Made by a program: the position numbers and the translations under genes
Shown here: in pieces, positions 17,928 through 25,540 of the stretch
Layout of the letters: every line of letters starts with the position of its first letter
How positions within the stretch are numbered: the first letter of the stretch is position 1
Notes under the pieces: generated by a model
Databases searched by the model: none
Told to the model about the DNA's origin: nothing
What the model saw: only the letters and a program-made list of their open reading frames with translations
Source of the DNA: PALSA-612 sp964595575
Lineage (GTDB): Bacteria; Actinomycetota; Thermoleophilia; Gaiellales; Gaiellaceae
NCBI GenBank assembly: GCA_964595575.1
Contig: CAZQRA010000034.1
Location: 1 to 28,594, forward strand
Direction of reading: 5' to 3'
Length of the DNA stretch: 28,594 bases

Positions 17928-18836
17928 CTACGCCGGACGGCAGGCCAGCCGGCGGGCAAGGCGAGGGGCGAGGGCGCAGCCGATCCCGAGCGCGACAGCC
18001 GCGGCGCCTCCGGGCAGGATCTCCCCGTTGGCCAGGGTCTCCACGCCCCAGGCGATGAGGGCGTATCCGAGGGCCCCCGAGGCGATCCAGTGGGGCGTCC
18101 AGGTGGAGCACCCCTCTGTCGCAGGGGGTAGCCGGCCGTGCGCGAGGCGGGCTACTCCCGCCCCCAGCACGAAGGTACCGGCGCCCACGGCGCAGTCGAG
18201 GACGTAGTGGTTGCCGGTGCCGAGGATGACGACGAACACGAGCACGGGGTAGGAGAGGGTGGCCCAGGCAAGGAGCGAGCGGGGCCGGATCCAGAGCGAG
18301 CCGAGGGCGATGAAGAGGGCGAAGCCGAAGTGCTGGCTGGCGGCGGCAGCGGTGGAGTTCTCGAGGAGGGCCCGCAGGGTCCCGCCGAGGTCGGCCTCCG
18401 CCGGGGGCGGTCCCAGCCCGAGCTCGGGGAGCCAAAGCGGCGGCGCCAGCGGGTAGGAGCCGATCACGACCACCGCCGGCAGGAAGGAGAGGAGGAAGGT
18501 CGTCCGCAAGAACGGGTAGCGGCTGGGGGCAAGCAGGCGAGCGGAGGCGAGGAAGGCGAAGACCGCAGGCAGGTGGATGTTGCCGTAAGCCCACTCCAGA
18601 AGCTCGTGCAGGGAGGGGGCAGACCCGAGAGCGATCAACGCTCCCTCCACGTCGATGGCGAGCAGGTGCTCCACCTGGAGCCACGAGCCGGCATGGGCCA
18701 GCGAGCCGGCGACCGTGCCCTCGAGGGGAATGCGGATCCCTTGCCAGGCGAGGAGGACGAGGCCGGCTAGCGCCATCTCGATCTCGACCGCGTGGCTCGC
18801 CGCCAGGCGGGCGCGCACCGCGAGGAGCGCTCGCAT
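17928..18836 (-). CDS. PAP2-superfamily integral membrane protein (phosphatase/inositolphosphotransferase-like)
   Basis: The 302-residue protein has about six to eight hydrophobic segments. Its C-terminal half carries SQHFGFALFIALG and, about 40 residues later, GTGNHYVLDCAVGA; these resemble the two His-containing motifs of the PAP2_3 branch, which includes lipid phosphatases and inositol-phosphoceramide-synthase-like transferases. The second motif (NHYVLD) is close to the family pattern, and the first His is in SQH. A role in lipid-phosphate turnover or transfer of a phospho-head group is likely, but the substrate is unknown. The minus-strand ATG is preceded, 8 nt upstream, by GATAAT, fitting a leaderless transcript. 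It is convergent with secA and divergent from prfB. Confidence 0.82.
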   Translation of the reverse strand: MRALLAVRARLAASHAVEIEMALAGLVLLAWQGIRIPLEGTVAGSLAHAGSWLQVEHLLAIDVEGALIALGSAPSLHELLEWAYGNIHLPAVFAFLASARLLAPSRYPFLRTTFLLSFLPAVVVIGSYPLAPPLWLPELGLGPPPAEADLGGTLRALLENSTAAAASQHFGFALFIALGSLWIRPRSLLAWATLSYPVLVFVVILGTGNHYVLDCAVGAGTFVLGAGVARLAHGRLPPATEGCSTWTPHWIASGALGYALIAWGVETLANGEILPGGAAAVALGIGCALAPRLARRLACRPA

Positions 18837-18844
18837 CGACCGCG

Positions 18845-18850
18845 ATTATC
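18845..18850 (-). promoter_or_regulatory. Probable -10 element for the PAP2 gene
   Basis: On the minus strand GATAAT, one base from the TATAAT consensus, lies 8 nt before the ATG at 18836. Confidence 0.45.
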
Positions 18851-18943
18851 GCTGACTCATGTCGTCCGGGCGACCTTAGCCCCTCGGGCTGGAGGGGAGC
18901 GCCGCGGGAGGCTGGTGGAGGCACGCCCCCGGCCCGCCCGAAA

Positions 18944-18967
18944 GGACATGGCCGAGGGACAGTCCCT
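18944..18967 (-). repeat. 24-bp dispersed repeat, copy 2 (inverted)
   Basis: Exact reverse complement of 1900-1923. On the minus strand the decamer TCTCTGCGAC (19030-19021) lies about 50 nt upstream of it, against about 30 nt in copy 1. The bases just upstream of the 24-mer (TGCGCCTTCCGCC here, TGCGCTTGCGGCG in copy 1) are also similar. The common element may therefore be 60-90 bp long. Confidence 0.75.
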
Positions 18968-19158
18968 GGGGCGGAAGGCGCATCGCTTCGAGGTCGCGGT
19001 GACGCTCTCGGCACAGATTCGTCGCAGAGACGTGGCGGGGCGGAGCGGGACGCAGGCGCTCCCGCCCGAGCCGAGACGTAGTCGCCGCCCGCCCGGCGTC
19101 CCCCCCCGGTCCCTCGCGCGGCCGGACCCTCGAGGACGAGGCCGGTCGCCAGGCCCGC

Positions 19159-19164
19159 TACGAT
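19159..19164 (+). promoter_or_regulatory. Probable -10 element of a leaderless promoter for prfB
   Basis: TACGAT lies exactly 6 nt before ATG 19171. It supports that ATG, which is the one in frame with the pre-frameshift segment of RF2. Confidence 0.5.
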
Positions 19165-19170
19165 GGGCGC

Positions 19171-20272
19171 ATGGCCGAGGAGCTCTCGACGCAGGAGCGG
19201 CTCAAGGAGATCAGGGCCCGGCTGGACTGGGTCCGTGATTACCTTTGACCCCGACGCGATCAAGGAGCGTCTGGCCGAGCTCGAGCGGGAGATGGGGGAG
19301 CCTGGCTTCTGGGACGACCAGAAGCGCGCGGCCGCCATCTCCAGCGAGCGCGCGCGCTTGGCCAAGCGCCTCGACCGCTACGAGCGCCTGCGCCGGGAGT
19401 ACGAGGACGCCCGCGAGCTCCTAGAGATGGACGGCGATCTCGGCGCCGAGATCGCCGCCTCCCTGGGGCCGCTGGAGGAGGAGCTCGATCGCCTCACCGA
19501 GGAGGCGCTGTTCACGGGCGAGTACGACGCCGGCGACGCGGTCGTGACCATCGTCGCTGGCACCGGCGGCACCGACGCCCAGGACTGGGCCGAGATGCTG
19601 CTGCGCATGTACCTGCGCTGGGCGGCCGGCCGCGGCTTCCAGGTGGAGCTGCTCGAGGCCAGCCCCGGCGAGGAGGCGGGGTTGAAGTCGGCGACGTTCA
19701 CCGTACGGGGCGAGAACGCCTACGGCATCCTCAAGGCCGAGCGGGGCGTGCACCGTCTCGTTCGCCTCTCGCCGTTCGACCAGGCCCACCGCCGCCACAC
19801 CTCGTTCGCCCAGGTGATCGTGAGCCCCCTCCTCGACGAGGACGTGGAGGTGGAGATCGACGAGGCCGACCTCCGCATCGACACCTACCGGGCCTCGGGA
19901 GCCGGGGGCCAGCACGTGAACAAGACCGACTCGGCAGTCCGCATCACCCACCTTCCCACCGGCATCGTCGTCCAGTGCCAGAACGAGCGCTCGCAGATGT
20001 CGAACAAGCAGACGGCGCTTCGGATCCTCAAGTCCCGCTTGGCCGAGCTGGAGCAGGAGCGCAGGGAGCAGGAGCTCGCCCGCGAGCGCGGCGTCGTGCA
20101 GGACACGGGCTTCGGAAGTCAAATCCGCAGCTATGTGCTGCACCCCTACCAGCTCGTCAAGGACCACCGCACCGGGGTCGAGATCGGCGATGCGCAGGGG
20201 GTCCTGGACGGCGACCTGGACGAGCTCATCCGAGCGTCCCTCTTGGCACGAGCTGCCGACAGGGCGGCGTAG
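19171..20272 (+). CDS. prfB: Peptide chain release factor 2, with programmed +1 frameshift
   Basis: RF2 reads UAA and UGA stop codons and triggers peptide release on the ribosome. Zero-frame translation from ATG 19171 gives 25 codons (MAEELSTQERLKEIRARLDW, then VRDYL) and stops at TGA 19246-19248. Skipping T19246 joins it to DPDAIKERLAELEREMGEPG and on to TAG 20272, for 366 residues, close to the 365 of E. coli RF2. The site CTT TGA C is the classic autoregulatory slip site: low RF2 lets the ribosome shift. The SPF anticodon-like motif is at 200-202 and the catalytic GGQ at 245-247. The upstream ATG at 19163 is already in the second frame and would give a non-homologous N-terminus, so it is not used. 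ftsE and ftsX follow, a common order. Confidence 0.95.
19231..19249 (+). promoter_or_regulatory. RF2 recoding site
   Basis: CTT TGA C at 19243-19249 is the slip site. Three nt upstream, where E. coli has AGGGGG, the sequence is CGTGAT (19235-19240 as CGTGATT continues). GTGAT can pair with AUCAC of the 16S rRNA 3' tail, a shifted form of the Shine-Dalgarno stimulator. That pairing is inference. Confidence 0.8.
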
Positions 20273-20290
20273 GCGCGCCGCCAGTTGGGG

Positions 20291-20296
20291 TACACT
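20291..20296 (+). promoter_or_regulatory. Possible -10 element for ftsE-ftsX
   Basis: TACACT lies 19 nt after the prfB stop. It overlaps a TTG-initiated extension of the ftsE frame, which makes that start unlikely. Confidence 0.4.
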
Positions 20297-20428
20297 CAAG
20301 GCTCCGCATCGGCCGGCGCCCTGGAACCCGGCTCTTCGATCGTGCAGGAGCTAAATCTCCACACCGAACCCCGTCTGGCGGCCGTGGAGCGGGCGGCGGA
20401 AGAGCCTCGTGCGCCGTCCGGCCTCCCC

Positions 20429-21106
20429 ATGATCGTGTTCGATGGCGTCACCAAGGTCTACGACCCGGACGTGGTGGCCCTAGAGGACGTCTCCTTCGTC
20501 ATCGACAAGGGCGAGTTCGTGTTCCTGGTCGGCGCCTCTGGGTCGGGAAAGTCCACCATCGTCCGCCTGCTCCTCAAGGAGATCGAGCCCACCCGGGGCC
20601 GCGTGCTCGTGGGGGGGAAGGACCTGGGCCGTCTCAAGCGCTCCAAGGTACCCCTGCTGCGCCGCAACGTCGCCTGCGTGTTCCAGGACTTCAAGCTCCT
20701 TCCCAACCGCACCGCCTACGAGAACGTCGCCTACGCGCTCAAGGTGCAGGGGGAAAGCCGGGAGTCCATCCGCAGGAAGGTACCCGAGGTGCTGGCCTTG
20801 GTCGGGCTCGCCCACAAGGCAAGCTCCTACCCAGGCGAGCTCTCCGGGGGCGAGCAGCAGCGTGTGTCCATCGCCCGAGCGGTCGCCAACCACCCACCCA
20901 TCCTCGTCTGCGACGAGCCCACGGGCAACCTCGACCCCGACACCTCGGTGGGCATCATGCAGCTCCTCTACCGCATCAACCTGGCGGGGACGACGGTCCT
21001 CATGGCCACCCACGATCGGGAGATGGTGAACAAGATGCGCAAGAGGGTCATCGCCCTCGAGGAGGGTCGCCTGGCCCGCGACGTGCGCCGAGGAGGGTAC
21101 GAGTGA
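20429..21106 (+). CDS. ftsE: Cell division ATP-binding protein FtsE
   Basis: ABC-type ATPase that pairs with FtsX to activate peptidoglycan hydrolases at division. The product from ATG 20429 is 225 residues (family about 220-230). It has MIVFDGVTKVYDPDVVALED, Walker A GASGSGKST, the Q-loop CVFQDFKLLPN, the signature LSGGEQQRVSIARA, Walker B ILVCDEPTGNLD and the switch His in ATHDREMV. In-frame starts further upstream (GTG 20341, TTG 20285) would add 29 or 48 residues that look like a Pro/Ala/Glu-rich tail. Family length favours 20429, but there is no clear Shine-Dalgarno sequence, so GTG 20341 remains possible. The stop overlaps the ftsX start by 4 nt. Confidence 0.94.
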   Translation: MIVFDGVTKVYDPDVVALEDVSFVIDKGEFVFLVGASGSGKSTIVRLLLKEIEPTRGRVLVGGKDLGRLKRSKVPLLRRNVACVFQDFKLLPNRTAYENVAYALKVQGESRESIRRKVPEVLALVGLAHKASSYPGELSGGEQQRVSIARAVANHPPILVCDEPTGNLDPDTSVGIMQLLYRINLAGTTVLMATHDREMVNKMRKRVIALEEGRLARDVRRGGYE

Positions 21107-22017
21107 GGCTGCGGGCGATCGTGGGGGAGGCTCTGCGCTCGCTGGGGGCGAGCATGTCGACCACGCTGGCCGCGACCCTCACCGTGCTCATCGGCATGTT
21201 CGTGCTCGGCCTCGCCATCGGCCTGGGAACCTGGGTTCTCTCCTGGAGCGACCACGCCAAGCGGCAGCTCCTGGTCAAGGTCTACTTCTGCAGCCCTGGA
21301 GCCGAGGGGTGCGCCCGAGAGGCGACACCCAAGGACATCGAGGCCGTGCGCCTATGGCTGGCCAAGGAGAAGGGGGAGCGGGTGAAGTCGTTCCGCTTCG
21401 TCTCCCAGCAGGAGGCCCTGCGGATCATGCGCAAGAAGTTTCCCGAGCTGACCAAGGACCTTCCCTACAACCCGCTTCCGGCCTCGTACGAGGTGGTCCC
21501 CACGAAGGGCGAGTACACGGACGACATCAAGCGCGACCTCCTTCGCTCCGGCCCCGGGGGGACGCGGCCGCCGGGCGTGGAGACGGTCAAGGACGGAGGA
21601 GAGAAGGCGCGCCGAGTGGTCAAGGTGGGCAGCATCATCGAGGCCGTCTTCCTCGCCGGCCTGGTCGTCCTCCTCGTCGCCTCCACCCTCCTCATCGCCA
21701 ACACCATCCGCCTCTCGATCTTCGCCCGCCGGCGCGAGATCGAGGTCATGAAGCTCGTGGGCGCCACCAACTGGTTCGTGCGGGGCCCGTTCATGATCGA
21801 GGGACTGATCTGCGGGCTTGTGGGATCGCTGGCAGCCGTGCTCCTCCTCCTCCTCGGCCGCGAGCTCGTCCTTCCCGCCCTTCCCCACTTGGACGCGGGG
21901 ACGAGCGATGTCCGCGCTCTCTCCTTCGAGCTCACCGCCCTCGTCATCGTGGGAGCGGGGCTTCTCCTGGGCGCCCTCGGGTCGGCGCTGACCGTCCACC
22001 GCTTCCTCAAGGTCTGA
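21103..22017 (+). CDS. ftsX: Cell division protein FtsX
   Basis: Membrane partner of FtsE that passes a conformational signal to wall hydrolases. The 304-residue product has the family plan: an N-terminal cytoplasmic segment, a first helix (about 22-47, LAATLTVLIGMFVLGLAIGL), an extracellular domain (about 50-170, with a two-Cys segment FCSPGAEGC that could form a disulfide) and three further helices (about 180-205, 230-255, 270-298). RRREIEVMKLVGATNWFVRG in the loop is the conserved coupling segment. The GTG start lies in a 4-nt GTGA overlap with ftsE, giving translational coupling. The typical M23 peptidase partner is not next to it here. Confidence 0.93.
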   Translation: MRLRAIVGEALRSLGASMSTTLAATLTVLIGMFVLGLAIGLGTWVLSWSDHAKRQLLVKVYFCSPGAEGCAREATPKDIEAVRLWLAKEKGERVKSFRFVSQQEALRIMRKKFPELTKDLPYNPLPASYEVVPTKGEYTDDIKRDLLRSGPGGTRPPGVETVKDGGEKARRVVKVGSIIEAVFLAGLVVLLVASTLLIANTIRLSIFARRREIEVMKLVGATNWFVRGPFMIEGLICGLVGSLAAVLLLLLGRELVLPALPHLDAGTSDVRALSFELTALVIVGAGLLLGALGSALTVHRFLKV

Positions 22018-22030
22018 GCCGAGCGAAGGC

Positions 22031-23716
22031 ATGGGCGAGCGCGTCGTCGTGGAGGTGGCGCGCCGAGGTCGCTTGGTCGTGGGCGAGCCCTTCTTTGCCC
22101 CCGGCGTGCCCATCGTCATCGACCGCAAGGGCCTCGGCTACGCCGGCGAGGGAGATCTGGCCGTGGTCCGTACCCGGCGGGGCCGCGCTCGGGTGGAGGA
22201 GGTGCTCGGCCCCGCTCACCGCATCGAGGCGGTACTGGAGGGGCTCCTGGTGGAGCGGGGAGAGAGGAGGCCGTTTCCGCCCTGCGCCCCCCCTGCCCCC
22301 ACCACCGAGGGCCGAGTCGACCTCCGCCGGCTCGTCGCCGTCACCATCGATCCCGAGACGGCCAAGGACTTCGACGACGCCGTCTCGGTGCAGCGAGACG
22401 GGAGCGGAATCCGCGCGCTCGTCCACATCGCCGACGTCTCCCACTTCGTCCCCGCGGGCTCGGCCCTGGACCGAGCGGCCGCCGAGCGTGGCTTCTCCGT
22501 GTACGTCCCCGGCTCGGTCGCCCCCATGCTTCCCCCTGCCCTGGCCGACGACCTCTGCAGCCTCCGTCCCTACCAGGATCGACCGGCGGTGACGGTGGAG
22601 GTGCCCTTCGACGCGGGGCTGCGACCGGGTGAGCCCCTCTTCTACCGCTCGGTGATCCGCAGTCGAGCTCGGCTCACCTATCGCCAGGCGGAGGCGATCC
22701 TCACCGGGGAGGCCTCCGCCGACCCGGAGGTGGCCGAGACCCTCCGGCTGGCGGAGCGGGTAGCCCTCGAGCTCCGTCGGCGCCGCTTCGCCCGAGGGGC
22801 GCTCCGCATCGAGACGGCGGAGATCGCCTTCGCCTTCGACGGCCGGGGCGGGGTGGAGCGGGCATGGCTCGAGGCCGAGCCCCACGCGCATGTGCTCGTG
22901 GAGGAGCTGATGATCCTTGCCAACGAGGCGGTGGCCTCGCTCCTCGCCCGCCGGCGCCGAGAGGCCCTGTACCGGGTGCACGAGCCGCCGGACCCCCAGT
23001 CGATCGCCCGGCTTTTGGCTGTGCTCGCCGATCTCGAGGTTCCGACGCCGCCTGCCCCGCCCGCGGAGTACCTGTCCCCGGCCGAGTCGGAGAGGCTGGC
23101 CGCTGCCATCTCGGAGCGGGTGAGCGACTACGTCCGTCGCTCCCGTCGTGGCATCGAGGCCTTTCCGGCGCTCGTGCTCCGCTCGCTCAAGCAGGCTCGC
23201 TACGACCCTCGGAACCTGGGCCACTCCGGTCTCGCCAGCCCGGCCTACTGCCACTTCACGTCCCCCATCCGCCGCTACCCCGATCTCGTTTGCCATCGGG
23301 CCCTGCTGCGCGAGATCGGGGCCGCCGACGAGCCGCTTCCGGAGGAGCTTCCCGAGCTGGCCGAGCGCCTGTCGGCCCGAGAGCGGCAGGCAGCTGAGAT
23401 CGAGTACCAGGCCGACGCCGTCTGCCTTGCCTGGCTGCTCGAGGCCACCCTCTTCGAGCAGGGATGGGACACGGTCTTCGAGGGCGAGATCACCGGTCTT
23501 GTCTCCTCCGGTGTCTTCGTCCGCTTCGGCACGGTGTTCGAGGGCTACCTGCCGGCGCGGGCGCTCCCGGGCGACTACTACCAGCTCACGGCCCTCGGCA
23601 CCGCCCTCCGCGGCCGCCGTCACGGGCGCGCCTTCCGCCTCGGCGACCCCATCGCCGTGCGGGTGGAGAAGGTGGAGCGAGCCGAGGGCAAGGTCGAGCT
23701 TCGCCTGGCGGAGTAG
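22031..23716 (+). CDS. rnr: RNase R/RNase II-family 3'-5' exoribonuclease, short form
   Basis: Processive RNA-degrading enzyme; RNase R works with SmpB-tmRNA to clear non-stop mRNA. The RNB core shows the metal-binding set D107, D113, D115 and D116 (IDPETAKDFDDAVSV, the D-x5-D-x-DD pattern), and later SLKQARYDP and SPIRRYPDLVCHR. An S1-like domain ends the protein (about 485-560, FEGEITGLVSSGVFVRFG). At 561 residues it is shorter than E. coli RNase R (813): the N-terminal helix-turn-helix and at least one cold-shock domain are reduced, and no Lys-rich tail follows. The ATG lies 13 nt after ftsX with GCGAAGG before it. Its place upstream of smpB and ssrA fits a ribosome-rescue cluster. Confidence 0.9.
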   Translation: MGERVVVEVARRGRLVVGEPFFAPGVPIVIDRKGLGYAGEGDLAVVRTRRGRARVEEVLGPAHRIEAVLEGLLVERGERRPFPPCAPPAPTTEGRVDLRRLVAVTIDPETAKDFDDAVSVQRDGSGIRALVHIADVSHFVPAGSALDRAAAERGFSVYVPGSVAPMLPPALADDLCSLRPYQDRPAVTVEVPFDAGLRPGEPLFYRSVIRSRARLTYRQAEAILTGEASADPEVAETLRLAERVALELRRRRFARGALRIETAEIAFAFDGRGGVERAWLEAEPHAHVLVEELMILANEAVASLLARRRREALYRVHEPPDPQSIARLLAVLADLEVPTPPAPPAEYLSPAESERLAAAISERVSDYVRRSRRGIEAFPALVLRSLKQARYDPRNLGHSGLASPAYCHFTSPIRRYPDLVCHRALLREIGAADEPLPEELPELAERLSARERQAAEIEYQADAVCLAWLLEATLFEQGWDTVFEGEITGLVSSGVFVRFGTVFEGYLPARALPGDYYQLTALGTALRGRRHGRAFRLGDPIAVRVEKVERAEGKVELRLAE

Positions 23717-23721
23717 CCATC

Positions 23722-23738
23722 CCGGCCGCGGCGGCCGG
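23722..23738 (+). terminator. GC-rich hairpin after the RNase R gene
   Basis: CCGGCCG (23722-23728) and CGGCCGG (23732-23738) form a perfect 7-bp stem with a 3-nt loop, 6 nt after the stop codon. There is no T tract; it may end the prfB-ftsEX-rnr transcript. Confidence 0.4.
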
Positions 23739-23768
23739 CGGCTCCTTGCCACGGCCGGCGTGCGGAGG

Positions 23769-23774
23769 TACGCT
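23769..23774 (+). promoter_or_regulatory. Possible -10 element for the DUF1326 gene
   Basis: TACGCT fits TANNNT and gives a short leader that includes the strong Shine-Dalgarno AAAGGAG before ATG 23801. Confidence 0.45.
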
Positions 23775-23800
23775 CCTGCTTCCCAAGGAAAGGAGCAGCC

Positions 23801-24409
23801 ATGTCCTGGCACCTCGTCGGCGAGTACTTCGAGAACTGCAGCTGCGACATCCTCTGTCCCTGCATCACCTCCTCCATGGCGGGGCCGGCCGACAGCGACC
23901 GCTGCCGAGTGCCTCTCGTCATGCACATCGAGCGCGGCGAGAAGGACGGTGTCCCCCTGGACGGCCTCAACGCCATCATGGTCATCGACTCGCCCAGAGT
24001 GATGGGGGAGGGCGGCTGGCGCGTAGCGCTGTACCTGGACGAGCTCGCCGACGGAAGGCAACGCCAAGCTCTCGTCGACATCCTGTCCGGTGCCGCGGGA
24101 GGCCCCCCGGAAGGGATCCGCCCTCTGATCGGGGAGGTGCTCGGGGTCAAGTTCGTCCCCATCGAGTACCGGGCCCTCGACGGCAACCGGAGCGTGCGGG
24201 TGCCCGACATCATGGATTTCGAGGTCGAGCCGGTGACGAACCCGGAGACGGGGGAGACCCTAGAGGTCACAGGCACGATCCACCCGATGGGCTCGAACCT
24301 GCCCATCGCCCGGGGAGTCAGGGGTGCCTTCATCGACGCGGAGTACGGCCTCTCCTTCGACAACACGGGCAAGAACGGGCACATCCGGTCCTTCTCCTGG
24401 GCCGGCTGA
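23801..24409 (+). CDS. DUF1326 domain protein
   Basis: Function unknown. The 202-residue product begins WHLVGEYFENCSCDILCPC, the recognisable opening of DUF1326 proteins, with a cluster of Cys (NCSCDILCPC) that could bind a metal or be redox-active. The body contains the conserved IMVIDSPRVMGEGGW and a C-terminal GLSFDNTGKNGHIRSFSWAG, where the ending FSW is typical. There is no signal peptide or membrane helix. A good Shine-Dalgarno sequence (AAAGGAG) and its own -10-like element suggest independent expression. Family members often lie beside a DUF2182 metal-binding membrane protein; no such partner is here. A hairpin follows the gene. Confidence 0.87.
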   Translation: MSWHLVGEYFENCSCDILCPCITSSMAGPADSDRCRVPLVMHIERGEKDGVPLDGLNAIMVIDSPRVMGEGGWRVALYLDELADGRQRQALVDILSGAAGGPPEGIRPLIGEVLGVKFVPIEYRALDGNRSVRVPDIMDFEVEPVTNPETGETLEVTGTIHPMGSNLPIARGVRGAFIDAEYGLSFDNTGKNGHIRSFSWAG

Positions 24410-24435
24410 CCCGCGGCTCTCCCTGCCCGCCGCTT

Positions 24436-24461
24436 CGCCTCGGTCGGGGAGCGCCGAGGCG
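24436..24461 (+). terminator. 8-bp inverted repeat after the DUF1326 gene
   Basis: CGCCTCGG (24436-24443) and CCGAGGCG (24454-24461) form a perfect stem with a 10-nt loop in the 67-nt gap before the HAD gene. Likely a terminator or processing hairpin, without a T tract. Confidence 0.4.
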
Positions 24462-24476
24462 CCAGTCTTCCCGCCG

Positions 24477-24959
24477 GTGGCAGGGCCGCGGGGGGCACGG
24501 CCGTGGCTCTTTCTGGACGTGGACGGCGTCCTCGTCCCCTTTCCCGGCTGTCCGCGGGGCTACCGGGAGCGCGCCCTCGCCCCCGGCGGGCCACCCGTGC
24601 CGGTGGCTCCGGCGCATCGCCTGTGGCTGCACGAGCTGGCCCGGGTGTTCCAGCTTGCCTGGGCCACCGGCTGGGGGCCGAACGCCAATCGCCTGCTGAG
24701 CCCCTTCTTGGGCTTGCCCCCGCTGCCTGGGGTCGAGCTTCCCCCGGGCCCCTACCGCCCCCAGCTCAAGGTGCCCGGGGTGGACGCTCTCTGCCGGGAT
24801 CGGCCGGCTGCCTGGGTGGACGACATCGTCACCGACGAGGCCCGGGAGTGGGCGGCAGCACGGGGGGCTCCCACCCTCCTCCTCGAGACCGACCCCGCGC
24901 GAGGCCTGACCCGCTCCCTCGTCGATCGGCTCCTCGCCTGGGGCAAGAGGCTCGTCTGA
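24477..24959 (+). CDS. HAD-like hydrolase domain protein
   Basis: Small HAD-superfamily protein, probably a phosphatase of unknown substrate. The 160-residue product has motif I as FLDVDGVLVPF, motif II near WATGW, motif III Lys in PQLKVPG and motif IV as WVDDIVTDEAREW. It lacks an evident large cap domain. The start is taken as GTG 24477; no ATG is available between the previous stop and motif I, and the frame upstream is non-homologous. There is no clear Shine-Dalgarno sequence. It lies 20 nt before smpB, but smpB seems to have its own promoter. Confidence 0.75.
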   Translation: MAGPRGARPWLFLDVDGVLVPFPGCPRGYRERALAPGGPPVPVAPAHRLWLHELARVFQLAWATGWGPNANRLLSPFLGLPPLPGVELPPGPYRPQLKVPGVDALCRDRPAAWVDDIVTDEAREWAAARGAPTLLLETDPARGLTRSLVDRLLAWGKRLV

Positions 24960-24967
24960 CCAGCGCC

Positions 24968-24973
24968 TACACT
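24968..24973 (+). promoter_or_regulatory. Probable -10 element of a leaderless promoter for smpB
   Basis: TACACT lies exactly 6 nt before ATG 24980, and no Shine-Dalgarno sequence is present. Confidence 0.5.
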
Positions 24974-24979
24974 TGGCCC

Positions 24980-25450
24980 ATGGTCAGGGGGCAGGGCACG
25001 AGGCTCGTGGCCGAGAACCGTCGGGCGCGCCACGACTACGAGCTCCTGGAGCGGGTCGAAGCCGGCCTCGTCCTCACCGGCACGGAGGTGAAGTCGCTGC
25101 GCGAGGGACGAGCCAGCCTGGCTCGGGCCTACGCCGAGATTCGGGACGGCGAGGCTTGGCTCGTGGGGGCCCACATTGCCTCCTACGCGAGCGCTGGGTA
25201 CGCAGCGCACGAGCCCGACCGCGACCGCAAGCTCCTTCTGCACCGGCGGGAGATCGATCGCCTGGCCGGACGGGTAGCCGAGCGGGGCCTCACGCTCGTC
25301 CCCACGAGGCTGTACTTCAGGGACGGTCGAGCCAAGGTCGAGATCGCCCTCGCCCGGGGCAAGGAGAAGCGGGACAAGCGCCGGGACATCGCCAGACGGG
25401 AGGCCGAGCGGGCGATCGAGCGCGCCCTCAAGAGCCGCCGGGCTCGCTAG
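24980..25450 (+). CDS. smpB: SsrA-binding protein SmpB
   Basis: Binds the tRNA-like end of tmRNA and delivers it to stalled ribosomes for trans-translation. The 156-residue product matches the family length and has NRRARHDYELLERVEAGLVL, GTEVKSLREGRASLARAYAE, LVGAHIASYASAGY, and HEPDRDRKLLLHRREIDRLAG. The basic tail (RGKEKRDKRRDIARREAERA and on) is the part that enters the decoding centre in known structures. The tmRNA gene follows 90 nt downstream on the same strand, and the RNase R-like gene is four genes upstream of ssrA, giving a complete rescue set. Confidence 0.97.
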   Translation: MVRGQGTRLVAENRRARHDYELLERVEAGLVLTGTEVKSLREGRASLARAYAEIRDGEAWLVGAHIASYASAGYAAHEPDRDRKLLLHRREIDRLAGRVAERGLTLVPTRLYFRDGRAKVEIALARGKEKRDKRRDIARREAERAIERALKSRRAR

Positions 25451-25520
25451 CCGGAGGAGCTGGGTTTGGGGAAAGCGGAACTGCGCCGCTACCCCTTGGA
25501 CGAAGGTCGTTGTTCCGCGC

Positions 25521-25526
25521 TACACT
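25521..25526 (+). promoter_or_regulatory. Promoter -10 element of ssrA
   Basis: TACACT lies 14 nt before the mature tmRNA 5' end, with a TTGGAC-like -35 element at 25496-25501 (spacer about 19 nt). Transcription would start near 25533, followed by trimming of the 5' end by RNase P. Confidence 0.5.
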
Positions 25527-25540
25527 GGGACGAGACATAC

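Larger units (their letters stand above)
18837..19170. other. Divergent intergenic region between the PAP2 gene and prfB
   Basis: These 334 bases hold no convincing gene. They contain a GATAAT -10 element for the minus-strand gene, one copy of the 24-bp dispersed repeat (18944-18967), the companion decamer GTCGCAGAGA (19021-19030) and the TACGAT -10 element of prfB. The remaining part (about 19031-19150) is GC-rich with no structure that I could support. Confidence 0.6.

Noticed and set aside
19163..20272. prfB starting at ATG 19163 without a frameshift
   Set aside because: It would give an N-terminus of Arg/Ser/Gly noise (GAWPRSSRRRS). The frame from ATG 19171 gives the true RF2 N-terminus followed by the classic CTTTGAC site.
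20285..20428. ftsE starting at TTG 20285
   Set aside because: The TTG overlaps the TACACT -10-like element, and the extra 48 residues exceed the family length. The ATG at 20429 begins exactly at the conserved start.
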